A stretch of DNA of 59,282 nt from Marivita sp. (GTDB lineage: Bacteria; Pseudomonadota; Alphaproteobacteria; Rhodobacterales; Rhodobacteraceae): the NCBI RefSeq assembly GCF_020055635.1, contig NZ_JAIPUT010000025.1, positions 1 through 59,282 of the forward strand, given 5' to 3'. A program made the position numbers and the translations under genes. Shown here in pieces: positions 42,060 through 50,117 of this stretch. The number at the start of each line of letters is the position of its first letter. Position 1 is the stretch's first letter. Under the pieces are notes generated by a model that worked only from the letters and a program-made list of their open reading frames with translations, ran no database searches and was not told the DNA's origin.

Positions 42060-43714
42060 GCAAATTGCGCTTTACGTTCGACGGACACGACCGAACCGCC
42101 GCACCGGATCTGTCTGTTGCTGCGGCCTTGACCGAATGTGGCACCCAAGCGTTTCGTCGCACCGATAGCGATGCTCAACGCGGTATTTTCTGCGGTATGG
42201 GCGTTTGCCAGGATTGCCTTGTCGCGATTGACGGGGTTCCGAACCAACGCGCCTGCATGACGCCCTTGCGCGATGGCATGCAGATCGAAACCCAGATCGC
42301 GCGCCCGAAATTGACCGCGCCGCCCGCCCAGAAAAAGGCTGCAAAGCGGCTTACCCCGGCGGTGCTTGTCATTGGTGGTGGGGCTGGCGGATTGAATGCC
42401 GCCATTGCGGCGCGCGAAGAGGGCGCGGATGTTCTGTTGCTGGACGAACGCAAAGTTCCCGGCGGACAGTATTTCAAACAAAGTGCGTCACCTGACGCCA
42501 CGCCGCTCGATCCGCAGCAGGCCGACGGCAAGGCGTTGCTTCGGGCAGCGCTGGACGCCGGAGTGCAGATCCAGTCGCAAACCGAAGTGTGGGGGGCGTT
42601 CGATGGCCCCGAAATCATGGCGTCAGACCCGGAATGTGTCTACGCGATCCGACCTCGCGCCCTTATCGTAGCAACCGGCGCCTACGAACGCCCTGCGATG
42701 ATACCCGGCTGGACCCTCCCGGGCGTCATGACCGTTGGTGCAGCGCAAACGCTCTGGCGCAGTTACAGAACGTTGTCCGGCCGCAGGATCGCTTTGTTCG
42801 GCAACGGTCCCTTGACGGCGCAGGTTGCGTTGGAGTTGGCGAACGGTGGAGCCGAAATTGTGCTCTTGGGCGAGGCCGCCTCTTCGCCATGGAAACGAAC
42901 GCAGGCGGCGACACGTATGCTGCGATCCGATCCACGACTCACAATAAAAGGGATAAGGATGCTTGCTGAATTGCGGCGCCAGGGCGTGTCCCTCCGGCAC
43001 ATGACCAAGCCGACTAAAATTGAACAAACGGATAGCGGACTTTGGGTGAGTTACGAAGTTCATGGCAGGACAAAGCAGGTCGAGGCTGACGCAGTCTGCC
43101 TGAATTTCGGGTTCCAGCCGCAAAACGAAATTCTGCGGCTTCTGGGCACAAAGATGCGTTTCGATTCGCGATATGACCAATTGCGTCCCGAACGCTCGGA
43201 AATGATGGAAACCTCGGTCCACGGTGTTTTTGCTGTCGGCGATTGTTGCGGTCTGGGCGGCGCTCCTGCCGCCGCGGTCGAGGGGCGCATTGCCGGGCGA
43301 GCTGCTGCCGGCAGCAAGGTCACCCACACGAAAGAACAGTCCGAACTGTCGAGTCATCGCGCGTTTCAGGACGCGCTCTGGCAGGTCTATGCCGCCACCC
43401 CCGTGCAGCTCGAAACCGTGACACCGGACACCATCGTCTGTCGCTGCGAAGAGATCACCAAGCGCGTGCTGGACGACGCGATGGGCAATGGACACACCGA
43501 CATTGGTGCGGTCAAACGCGCGACGCGGGTTGGCATGGGCCGCTGCCAAGGCCGCTATTGCGGTCCCGCGCTGGCCGGTTACATGGCGCGCCGACTGGAC
43601 CTGGACGTGCAAGATCTGTCCTTCTTTGCTCCGCGGATCCCGATCAAGCCCGTTGATATCGGGACATTGGTCGCGGCGGAAAACCTTCTGGATCAAGATG
43701 GTTCCGATGACTGA
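42056..43714 (+). CDS. Fused 2Fe-2S / FAD oxidoreductase subunit (HcnA-HcnB / opine oxidase A-like)
   Basis: The 552-residue protein joins three modules. First a ferredoxin-like 2Fe-2S domain (1-85) with Cys46, Cys51, Cys54 and Cys67. Then an FAD/NAD(P)-binding oxidoreductase (about 100-430) with GGGAGG (107-112) and GAYERPAMIPGW. Last a BFD-like 2Fe-2S segment with Cys462, Cys464, Cys497 and Cys502. In hydrogen cyanide synthase, opine oxidases and D-hydroxyproline dehydrogenase the first module is often a separate small subunit; here it is fused. Its partner is the DAO protein overlapping by 8 bases. The likely reaction is two-electron oxidation of an amine or amino acid. Confidence 0.9.
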   Translation: MSKLRFTFDGHDRTAAPDLSVAAALTECGTQAFRRTDSDAQRGIFCGMGVCQDCLVAIDGVPNQRACMTPLRDGMQIETQIARPKLTAPPAQKKAAKRLTPAVLVIGGGAGGLNAAIAAREEGADVLLLDERKVPGGQYFKQSASPDATPLDPQQADGKALLRAALDAGVQIQSQTEVWGAFDGPEIMASDPECVYAIRPRALIVATGAYERPAMIPGWTLPGVMTVGAAQTLWRSYRTLSGRRIALFGNGPLTAQVALELANGGAEIVLLGEAASSPWKRTQAATRMLRSDPRLTIKGIRMLAELRRQGVSLRHMTKPTKIEQTDSGLWVSYEVHGRTKQVEADAVCLNFGFQPQNEILRLLGTKMRFDSRYDQLRPERSEMMETSVHGVFAVGDCCGLGGAPAAAVEGRIAGRAAAGSKVTHTKEQSELSSHRAFQDALWQVYAATPVQLETVTPDTIVCRCEEITKRVLDDAMGNGHTDIGAVKRATRVGMGRCQGRYCGPALAGYMARRLDLDVQDLSFFAPRIPIKPVDIGTLVAAENLLDQDGSDD

Positions 43715-44831
43715 CCAAATCGACTTGCTGGTGATTGGGGGAGGAATCACGGGACAGTGCGCAGCGCTTGCTGCCGCAGAGCACGGAGCTTGCGTGCGCA
43801 TCGTGGATTTCAAGCGCAATGCGGGATCACACGCCAACGCAGGCAGCCTGCATGTGCAGATGCAAAGCCGGTTCCTGCGCCTGAACCCGCATCTTGCGGA
43901 TAATCTGGAAAGCTCGTTACCCCTTTATCTTGAGGCAGTCGCCGCTTGGGAAGCCTTGGACCGCAAGCTGGGTGGGGTCGAACTGACCCGCGAAGGCGGC
44001 CTTATGCTGGCCGACTCTCCGGAGCAGATGACATTCCTGAGACAAAAGGCGGAACGCGAAGCCAAAAAGGGTCTGTCGGTCGATATCCTTGATCGCGATG
44101 CCTTGCCAAAGATCGCCCCTTATCTCGGTTCGACAATCATGGGGGCGGAAATCTGCCACGACGAGGGCAAGCTCAACCCACTCATAGCGAACCGGAAGCT
44201 CGAAGCGCGGTTGACCGAGTTGGGTGTCGAACATGTTTACGACCGCATTATCGGCTTCGACATGACCACATCAAATCCGATTGCGAAGGGGACGATCGAT
44301 CACAGCGCGGATCAGATCGTCATAGCTGCCGCCTGGGGGTCTGGCGCTCTGGCGAACGAGCTGGGCTTGGCGATCAAAACACCGCCTGAGCCGCTTCATA
44401 TGAACATCACGGAAGCGGGCGATTACCGCATTCATCACCTTATCCAACATGCAGAGCGGCCCATCACGCTCAAACAGTTCCGATCAGGTCAGGTCGTGAT
44501 CGGGGGCGGTTGGTCGGCGCAGGCCGGAGAAGGCGATGGCATTCCGACCATCCTGTCGCAAAGCCTGTTGGGCAATGTTGCGCTGGCGGCCACGATTGCG
44601 CCGGGCATAGGCGGTTTGCGCCTCCTGCGCACATGGGCTGGGTATAATACACCAGTCGACGGCAAGGCCACAATCGGCCCGACGCTCCTGCATCCCCGCC
44701 TTCATCTCGCCCTTCCGGGCGATGCCGGCTACACGCTTGGCCCAGTTGTCGGTCAATGTGCAGCCGCGTTGGCAATGGGCTTTGACCCATTGACGGATCC
44801 CACCCCCTATGCCGTTTCGCGCTGGACTTAA
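43707..44831 (+). CDS. FAD-dependent oxidoreductase (DAO family; HcnC / opine oxidase B-like)
   Basis: The 374-residue flavoprotein has the Rossmann motif GGGITG (11-16), NAGSLHVQ (44-51) and a C-terminal FAD segment (WAGYNTPVDGKATIGP then LPGDAGYTLGPVVGQ). By its position directly behind the fused subunit it is the catalytic half of a heteromeric amine or amino-acid dehydrogenase. I chose the ATG at 43707, overlapping the previous stop by 8 bases; an ATG at 43698 is also possible. The stop converges on the IclR gene with a 4-base overlap. Confidence 0.9.
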   Translation: MTDQIDLLVIGGGITGQCAALAAAEHGACVRIVDFKRNAGSHANAGSLHVQMQSRFLRLNPHLADNLESSLPLYLEAVAAWEALDRKLGGVELTREGGLMLADSPEQMTFLRQKAEREAKKGLSVDILDRDALPKIAPYLGSTIMGAEICHDEGKLNPLIANRKLEARLTELGVEHVYDRIIGFDMTTSNPIAKGTIDHSADQIVIAAAWGSGALANELGLAIKTPPEPLHMNITEAGDYRIHHLIQHAERPITLKQFRSGQVVIGGGWSAQAGEGDGIPTILSQSLLGNVALAATIAPGIGGLRLLRTWAGYNTPVDGKATIGPTLLHPRLHLALPGDAGYTLGPVVGQCAAALAMGFDPLTDPTPYAVSRWT

Positions 44832-45682
44832 CGTGCGAGCGACAGCTGGATCTGCTCTGCGGTTTCGCGCAATTTCGGCAGGTAGGTGTCGATCATCATC
44901 TCGGGAGTAGCCCGGATCGAAGGCACGGCGATGTTGATTGCGCCTGCGGTCACACCGGACCGATAACGCAGCGGAATCGCCAGTGAGAGCAACCCGAGTT
45001 CCAATTCCTGATCAACCATAGACCAACCATCCTCTTTCACTTTTTCAAGAATTTGGCGAAACTCTGATTTGTTCGTCACGCTGAATTGAGTCCGAGGCAC
45101 AAGCCTCGCATTCGCGATGATCGCATCCCAGTACTCTTCGGGTTGAGCGGCGAGCAATACCCGCCCATTGGCAGTATAGAACGCCGATTGGCGACTACCG
45201 ACGGTGATCCCAACGCTGATGATGTTATGCGCCTGCACACCCGCGACGTAGACAACTTCCAAACCATCCAAGATCGCCGCCGTGCAGCTTTCTCCAGTCT
45301 GTTCGGACAACCGTTCCATGAAAGGTCGTGCGCGGTCCCAGATGCCGATCTTGGACAAGACCGAGAATCCGAGCTCCAAGACCTTTGGCGTCAGATCGAA
45401 CAATTTACCGTCTGTGACGACGTAACCTTCCTTGACCAGCGTCAGGAGAAACCTGCGTGCAGTGGCCCGGCTCATGTCAGTTTCGGCGGCAACCTCGCTC
45501 AGCGTCATCTTGCGGGACGTTCGGCTGAAACTGCTCAGAATCGACAGACCACGCGACAAGGATGAAACAAAATCCCGGCTGGACAGCTTGTCCTGATCGT
45601 CGAAGGCCGATTCGGGGTCCACGGTCCCTAAACGGTTCTCGCTCGCGATCGACGTCCGCGACTTAGATACTGACTTAGCCAT
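44828..45682 (-). CDS. IclR-family transcriptional regulator, PcaR/PcaU/PobR type
   Basis: The 284-residue regulator has a winged HTH (about 38-105: SRGLSILSSFSRTSRKMTLS, SRATARRFLLTLVKEGY, LFDLTPKVLELG) and an effector domain (about 110-284: GLEVVYVAGVQ, ISVGITVGSRQSAFYTANGRVLLA). The HTH sequence RRFLLTLV.EGYV.TDG..F.LTPKVLELG is that of the beta-ketoadipate regulators PcaR/PcaU/PobR. No aromatic-pathway gene is visible. The ATG at 45682 is chosen over an earlier one at 45706. The tripartite operator at 45804-45827 lies 122 bases upstream, between this gene and the sugar-ABC operon, so autoregulation is likely. It is the best candidate regulator of all copies of that motif in the window. 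Confidence 0.92.
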   Translation of the reverse strand: MAKSVSKSRTSIASENRLGTVDPESAFDDQDKLSSRDFVSSLSRGLSILSSFSRTSRKMTLSEVAAETDMSRATARRFLLTLVKEGYVVTDGKLFDLTPKVLELGFSVLSKIGIWDRARPFMERLSEQTGESCTAAILDGLEVVYVAGVQAHNIISVGITVGSRQSAFYTANGRVLLAAQPEEYWDAIIANARLVPRTQFSVTNKSEFRQILEKVKEDGWSMVDQELELGLLSLAIPLRYRSGVTAGAINIAVPSIRATPEMMIDTYLPKLRETAEQIQLSLAR

Positions 45683-45803
45683 TCTATACACTTTCCATGG
45701 GCCCATAGGGCATTAGCACTTTCTTTTCCGACCCGAAAGACATCGGTTTTTACCAAATTTAACAAAAAATGCTTGCCAAAATCCAGTTACTTAAACCATA
45801 TTA

Positions 45804-45827
45804 CGAACATATGTTCGATATGCGAAC
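45804..45827. promoter_or_regulatory. Best-preserved tripartite IclR-type operator, between iclR-type gene and sugar-ABC operon
   Basis: CGAAC-N4-GTTCG-N5-CGAAC with three perfect half-sites: an exact palindrome followed by a direct repeat of its left arm. The outer bases (CGAACATA and its complement TATGTTCG) are also conserved. This is the arrangement I recall for PcaU. It lies 21 bases before the receptor start. Confidence 0.75.
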
Positions 45828-45848
45828 ATAGCCAACGGGAGAAGTTTT

Positions 45849-47186
45849 ATGCACTCAAAGCCATTCAAGACACCGGCGCTTCCTCGCAGAACGGTGCTGG
45901 CGGGACTTGCCGCAGCTGGCGCAACCGCAGCCATGCCGATGCGCCTGCGCGCCCAGGAACAGATCACACTGCGCTGGTGGTCGCCTCAGTCATCGCCGGA
46001 ACAGCTTGCCGCGTACCAGACGCAGATTGCCAATTTCGAAGCCCAGCACGAAAATATCAAAGTCGTCTTCGAAAAGACGTCGGATGAAGGATACGCCCCG
46101 CAACTTGCCGCGGCCTTTGCCAGCGGCGACGTGCCGAACGTCGTCACGCACCTGCCATCCTTCGCCGTTGCTACATATTGGACCAACGGACTTCTTGAGC
46201 CTTTCAACGGCGTGATCGACATGATTGGCCCCGACAAGTTCTACCAAGGTGCAAATGACATTTACGAGATCGATCCGGGCCAATACGCGGGCACCGGCAT
46301 CGGCAACTCGGCCGCGAACATGATCTGGCTGCGAACCGACCTGATGGAACAGGCCGGAATCGACCAGAACCCGCGCACCTGGGACGAATTGCTCAGCGCC
46401 GTTCAGAAAATGCAGGGCGGCGGCATTTACGGAGCACCCCTGCCTTACGGCCGAAACTCCATGACATCGCTGGTCTTCATCGGTGTGATCCATCAGGCCG
46501 GCGGGCAAGTCTGTGCCCCCGATCTGAGCGTCAACATCGACACGGACGCCACGCGCGATGCGCTTGAGTTCTACAGGGCGATGCGCGAGTTCTGCCCGCC
46601 CGGCGCCACCAATTACAGCTGGGGCGAAAGCCTAACAGCCTTTGTCTCGGGCGCCTGCGCCACCGGGCTCTATACCGGTCGCGTGCTGACCAACGTCGCC
46701 AACCAGAATCCGTCCATCGCGGATCATATCACCTGCGACCTATATCCGACGAAATCCACCGATGTCGCGCCTTGGACATTCAACGACTTCCCGTCGGTGT
46801 TCATCCCGAAACAGGCTCCGAACATGGAAGCGTCCAAGCAGTTCGCCGCGTTCCTCTTCGATCCCGAAGGCTATATCCAGCAGCTTCACGCCGCTCCAGG
46901 TCACGTTCTTCCGGTGCTCAAGACCATCAGTAACGACCCGGACTATCAGGATAATGAGATCATCCAGAAATACTCGGCCGAAGTTGAACTGATGTCCGAA
47001 GCGGCTGCAAACGGCTTCAACCTCGGCTGGGAAAGCCGGGACCACATGCCAAACGCCAAGGCAGGCGAGATCGTCAACTCTGGCGTCATCGCAGAGCTGG
47101 TGCAGCGCGTTGTCCTCAACGATGAAAACGTCGATCAGGTTCTTGGCGAAACGACCGCCAGAATCGAAGAAATCATGGCCAGCTAA
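45849..47186 (+). CDS. Sugar-type ABC substrate-binding protein (family 1)
   Basis: The 445-residue receptor starts with a Tat-like signal (PRRTVLAGLAAAGATAA with Arg13-Arg14, cut near residue 35). Family-1 features include ITLRWWSPQSSPEQLAAYQTQIANFE, the hinge region around YGAPLPYGRNSMTSLVFIGV, and WTFNDFPSVFIPKQAPNMEASKQFAAFLFDPEG. Such receptors bind mono- or oligosaccharides, glycerol phosphates or glycosylated compounds. It leads a nine-gene rightward operon and has GGGAGAAG upstream. Confidence 0.92.
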   Translation: MHSKPFKTPALPRRTVLAGLAAAGATAAMPMRLRAQEQITLRWWSPQSSPEQLAAYQTQIANFEAQHENIKVVFEKTSDEGYAPQLAAAFASGDVPNVVTHLPSFAVATYWTNGLLEPFNGVIDMIGPDKFYQGANDIYEIDPGQYAGTGIGNSAANMIWLRTDLMEQAGIDQNPRTWDELLSAVQKMQGGGIYGAPLPYGRNSMTSLVFIGVIHQAGGQVCAPDLSVNIDTDATRDALEFYRAMREFCPPGATNYSWGESLTAFVSGACATGLYTGRVLTNVANQNPSIADHITCDLYPTKSTDVAPWTFNDFPSVFIPKQAPNMEASKQFAAFLFDPEGYIQQLHAAPGHVLPVLKTISNDPDYQDNEIIQKYSAEVELMSEAAANGFNLGWESRDHMPNAKAGEIVNSGVIAELVQRVVLNDENVDQVLGETTARIEEIMAS

Positions 47187-47259
47187 CGGCTCTTTTCATC
47201 CGTGGGTGGCGTTATCCTCCTTGTCGCCGCCCACAACCTCCCGCCTGAAGAAAGTCACC

Positions 47260-48159
47260 ATGATCGCCACCCAAACCATCACCCCCCGCCTTGAGCGGAG
47301 CTATGCGCGTCTGGGCGTGCTGCTTATTGCGCCGACGATCCTCGTGTTTTCGCTGGTGATCGTCTACCCGCTGCTGGCGGCAATCTATCTCAGCGTATTC
47401 TCGATCTACACACCGACGCTCGAAGGCAATTTCGTCGGCGCGGCGAATTACGTGAAACTGCTAACCGGCAAGGCGTTCTGGAATTCCCTTGGCGTCACGC
47501 TGATCTGGACCGTCGGCACACTGACACTTCAGATCGTGTTCGGCGTCGGCATGGCGCTGCTTTTGCACCAGAACATCTGGTTTCGCAGCCTTGCGCGCAG
47601 CCTTGTTCTCTTTCCCTATTTCCTCTCCACGGTTGTGGCCGTTCTGGTCTGGCGTTGGCTTTTCAACGATCTTTATGGCGCAATGAATCACGGGTTGATG
47701 CAGCTTGGCATCCTCGACTTGCCATTGGATTGGCTCGGGTCCATGCCCAACGCGATGATCGGGGTAATCCTCGTGGGTGCGTGGAAGTACTTTCCCTTCG
47801 TCGTGATCGCCGTTCTGGCGCGGCTTCAAACGATACCTGAACATCTTTACGAGGCCGCCAAGATCGACGGGGCTGGCCCGATTGCGCGGTTCTGGGATGT
47901 GACGCTACCGCAACTGCGCAACGTGCTGGTTGTTATCGTGCTCCTGCGCGCAATCTGGGATTTCAAGGAATTCGACCTGATCTATCTGCTCACCGGCGGG
48001 GGTCCCGTCACGTCGACGCAGACGCTTTCGCTGCTGGTCTACCAAGAGGCATTCGGTTTGAACCAAATGGGACAGGCAGCGGCCTATTCCGTGGGCATGA
48101 TGCTGGTGATGCTGGTTTTCATGGTGGTCTATATCCGCAAGACCGGGAAGGAGGGCTGA
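47260..48159 (+). CDS. Sugar-type ABC permease (MalF/UgpA-like)
   Basis: The 299-residue permease has the family's first helix (ARLGVLLIAPTILVFSLVIVYPLLAAIYLSVF) and an EAA loop EHLYEAAKIDGAGPIARFWDVTLPQLRNV. The ATG at 47260 gives a normal N-terminus; the frame extends to 47110 only inside the receptor gene. It is 73 bases after the receptor. Confidence 0.9.
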   Translation: MIATQTITPRLERSYARLGVLLIAPTILVFSLVIVYPLLAAIYLSVFSIYTPTLEGNFVGAANYVKLLTGKAFWNSLGVTLIWTVGTLTLQIVFGVGMALLLHQNIWFRSLARSLVLFPYFLSTVVAVLVWRWLFNDLYGAMNHGLMQLGILDLPLDWLGSMPNAMIGVILVGAWKYFPFVVIAVLARLQTIPEHLYEAAKIDGAGPIARFWDVTLPQLRNVLVVIVLLRAIWDFKEFDLIYLLTGGGPVTSTQTLSLLVYQEAFGLNQMGQAAAYSVGMMLVMLVFMVVYIRKTGKEG

Positions 48160-48160
48160 G

Positions 48161-48994
48161 ATGCAAAGATCAATGTTGCAGGGCGTGATCGTCAATCTGG
48201 TGACATGGACGCTGGTTCTGCTGATCGCCTTTCCGCTTCTTTGGATGATCATCACCTCGGTGAAACCGCAGACCGAACTGTTCCGCATCCCGCCGACATG
48301 GTTTCCTGAAACCATCACCTTTGAACATTACTGGCGGCTGCTAACCGAAACGCCGTTCCTGACCTACTTCAGAAACTCCGTCGTTCTGGCAACGACCACC
48401 ACGATATTTGTCGTAGCCCTGGGCACTCTCGGAGCCTACAGCCTTGTGCGCTTCAAGTATCGAGGACGAGAAACGCTGGCGATGCTGGTGCTCTTCACCT
48501 ACCTGCTGCCATCTGTCGTGCTCATCATTCCGCTCTACCTGATGATGGTGGCAATTGGTTTGTCCAATACGCTGGTCAGCCTGATCCTTGCGCACACGAC
48601 CTTTGCCCTTCCCTACGCACTTTGGCTCCTTCGGTCGTTCATGGAGGGCGTGCCCGAGGATCTGGAATCCGCCGCACTTGTGGACGGGGCCTCGCGCATG
48701 GGGGCGTTCCGCGACATCATCCTGCCGCAACTTCTGCCCGGCATCATCTCGACCGCCCTCTTCACCTTCATCCTGTCGTGGAACGAATACCTCTACGCGC
48801 TGGTACTGGTGAACTCCGACAGCGTCGCGCCGCTTACAACGGGTGTGATGTCAATGCTCATTTCGGCCTTCAACATCGAATGGTCCCTTCTCATGGCGGC
48901 GTCCGTGATGATGAGCCTGCCGCTCATCGTCGTCTTCGCCTTCCTGCAAAGCTATCTGACCAGCGGCTTCGGGGCCGGTGGCGTGAAAGGATAA
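48161..48994 (+). CDS. Sugar-type ABC permease (MalG/UgpE-like)
   Basis: The 277-residue permease has the MalG-like start (LVTWTLVLLIAFPLLWMIITSVKPQTELF) and EAA loop EDLESAALVDGASRMGAFRDIILPQLLPG. It follows its partner by one base. Confidence 0.92.
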   Translation: MQRSMLQGVIVNLVTWTLVLLIAFPLLWMIITSVKPQTELFRIPPTWFPETITFEHYWRLLTETPFLTYFRNSVVLATTTTIFVVALGTLGAYSLVRFKYRGRETLAMLVLFTYLLPSVVLIIPLYLMMVAIGLSNTLVSLILAHTTFALPYALWLLRSFMEGVPEDLESAALVDGASRMGAFRDIILPQLLPGIISTALFTFILSWNEYLYALVLVNSDSVAPLTTGVMSMLISAFNIEWSLLMAASVMMSLPLIVVFAFLQSYLTSGFGAGGVKG

Positions 48995-49000
48995 ACTCTC

Positions 49001-50104
49001 TTGGCTGATGTCACCCTTACTAATGTCCGCAAGCAATTCGGCACCTTCGTGGCGCTGGAAAACCTGGACATCGAAATCAAGTCAGGCGAATTCGTCGCCC
49101 TTCTGGGGCCGTCCGGTTGCGGCAAGTCCACGACATTGCGCATGCTGGCCGGTCTGGAGTTTCCGACCTCAGGCGACATTTCGATCGACGGGCGCGTCGT
49201 GAATGACGTCGCCCCCGGCAAACGCGACATCGCAATGGTCTTCCAGTCTTACGCGCTCTACCCGCATATGAGCGTGGCCGAGAACATCGCGTATCCGCTC
49301 AAGAAACGGGGAGTGTCTGCGGCAGATCGCAAGGTCGCGGTGCAGAAGGCTGCCGAATTGCTGCAACTCGAACCCCTGCTCGATCGCAAGCCCAAGCAAT
49401 TGTCAGGCGGCCAGCAACAGCGCGTTGCCCTTGGCCGGGCGCTGGTGCGGGAACCCAAAGTCTTCCTGCTCGACGAACCTCTGTCCAATCTCGATGCCAA
49501 GCTGCGCAGCTACATGCGCGCCGAGCTGATCGAATTGCACCGCAGGCTCGGCAAGACGATGATCTACGTCACCCATGACCAGCTTGAAGCGATGACGATG
49601 GCCAACCGCATCGCGGTCATGCACGGCGGCAAGCTGCAACAGTTCGATACGCCTGATGCCGTTTACAACCGACCCGCCAACCGGTTCGTCGCCAGTTTCA
49701 TCGGCACCCCGTCGATGAACCAGCTGGAAGGTCAACTTGATGGTGCGTTGTTTCATGTCGCAGGCCACAGCATACCGCTCGACCGCACCCGATTTGCAGA
49801 TGATTTGGGAACGGGCGACTATGCACTTGGCGTCCGGCCCGAATTCGTTGCTATCGGCGATGGCGAGCTGCCCGCGAAAATCCGACTTGTGGAGAACACA
49901 GGTCACGAACAGATCGTTACGTTGGAACTGACGGATGGCACGCGTCTTCTGGCACGCACGGACGCTGCGAGACGCCTGGATGTCGGACAAAATGTGCAGA
50001 TCGGATTTCACCCAGACGCCATTCACCTCTTCGCTCCCGGTGAAGAAGGCCCAAGACTGAATAAAAACGACGCGGCTTCGGTGATCCCGATGCGGTCGCG
50101 ATAG
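49001..50104 (+). CDS. Sugar-type ABC ATPase (UgpC/MalK-like)
   Basis: The 367-residue ATPase has GPSGCGKST (Walker A), LSGGQQQRVALGRAL (signature), FLLDEPLSNLDAKLR (Walker B) and a C-terminal TOBE/MalK regulatory domain (about 240-367). The only sensible start is TTG at 49001 (LADVTLTNVRKQFG); AAAGGA lies about 11 bases upstream. It follows the permease by 6 bases. Confidence 0.92.
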   Translation: MADVTLTNVRKQFGTFVALENLDIEIKSGEFVALLGPSGCGKSTTLRMLAGLEFPTSGDISIDGRVVNDVAPGKRDIAMVFQSYALYPHMSVAENIAYPLKKRGVSAADRKVAVQKAAELLQLEPLLDRKPKQLSGGQQQRVALGRALVREPKVFLLDEPLSNLDAKLRSYMRAELIELHRRLGKTMIYVTHDQLEAMTMANRIAVMHGGKLQQFDTPDAVYNRPANRFVASFIGTPSMNQLEGQLDGALFHVAGHSIPLDRTRFADDLGTGDYALGVRPEFVAIGDGELPAKIRLVENTGHEQIVTLELTDGTRLLARTDAARRLDVGQNVQIGFHPDAIHLFAPGEEGPRLNKNDAASVIPMRSR

Positions 50105-50117
50105 GAAAGGACCAAAA

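Noticed and set aside
42056..44831. Hydrogen cyanide synthase
   Set aside because: Homology alone cannot separate it from opine oxidases and hydroxyproline dehydrogenases, and the surrounding catabolic genes do not fit cyanide production.
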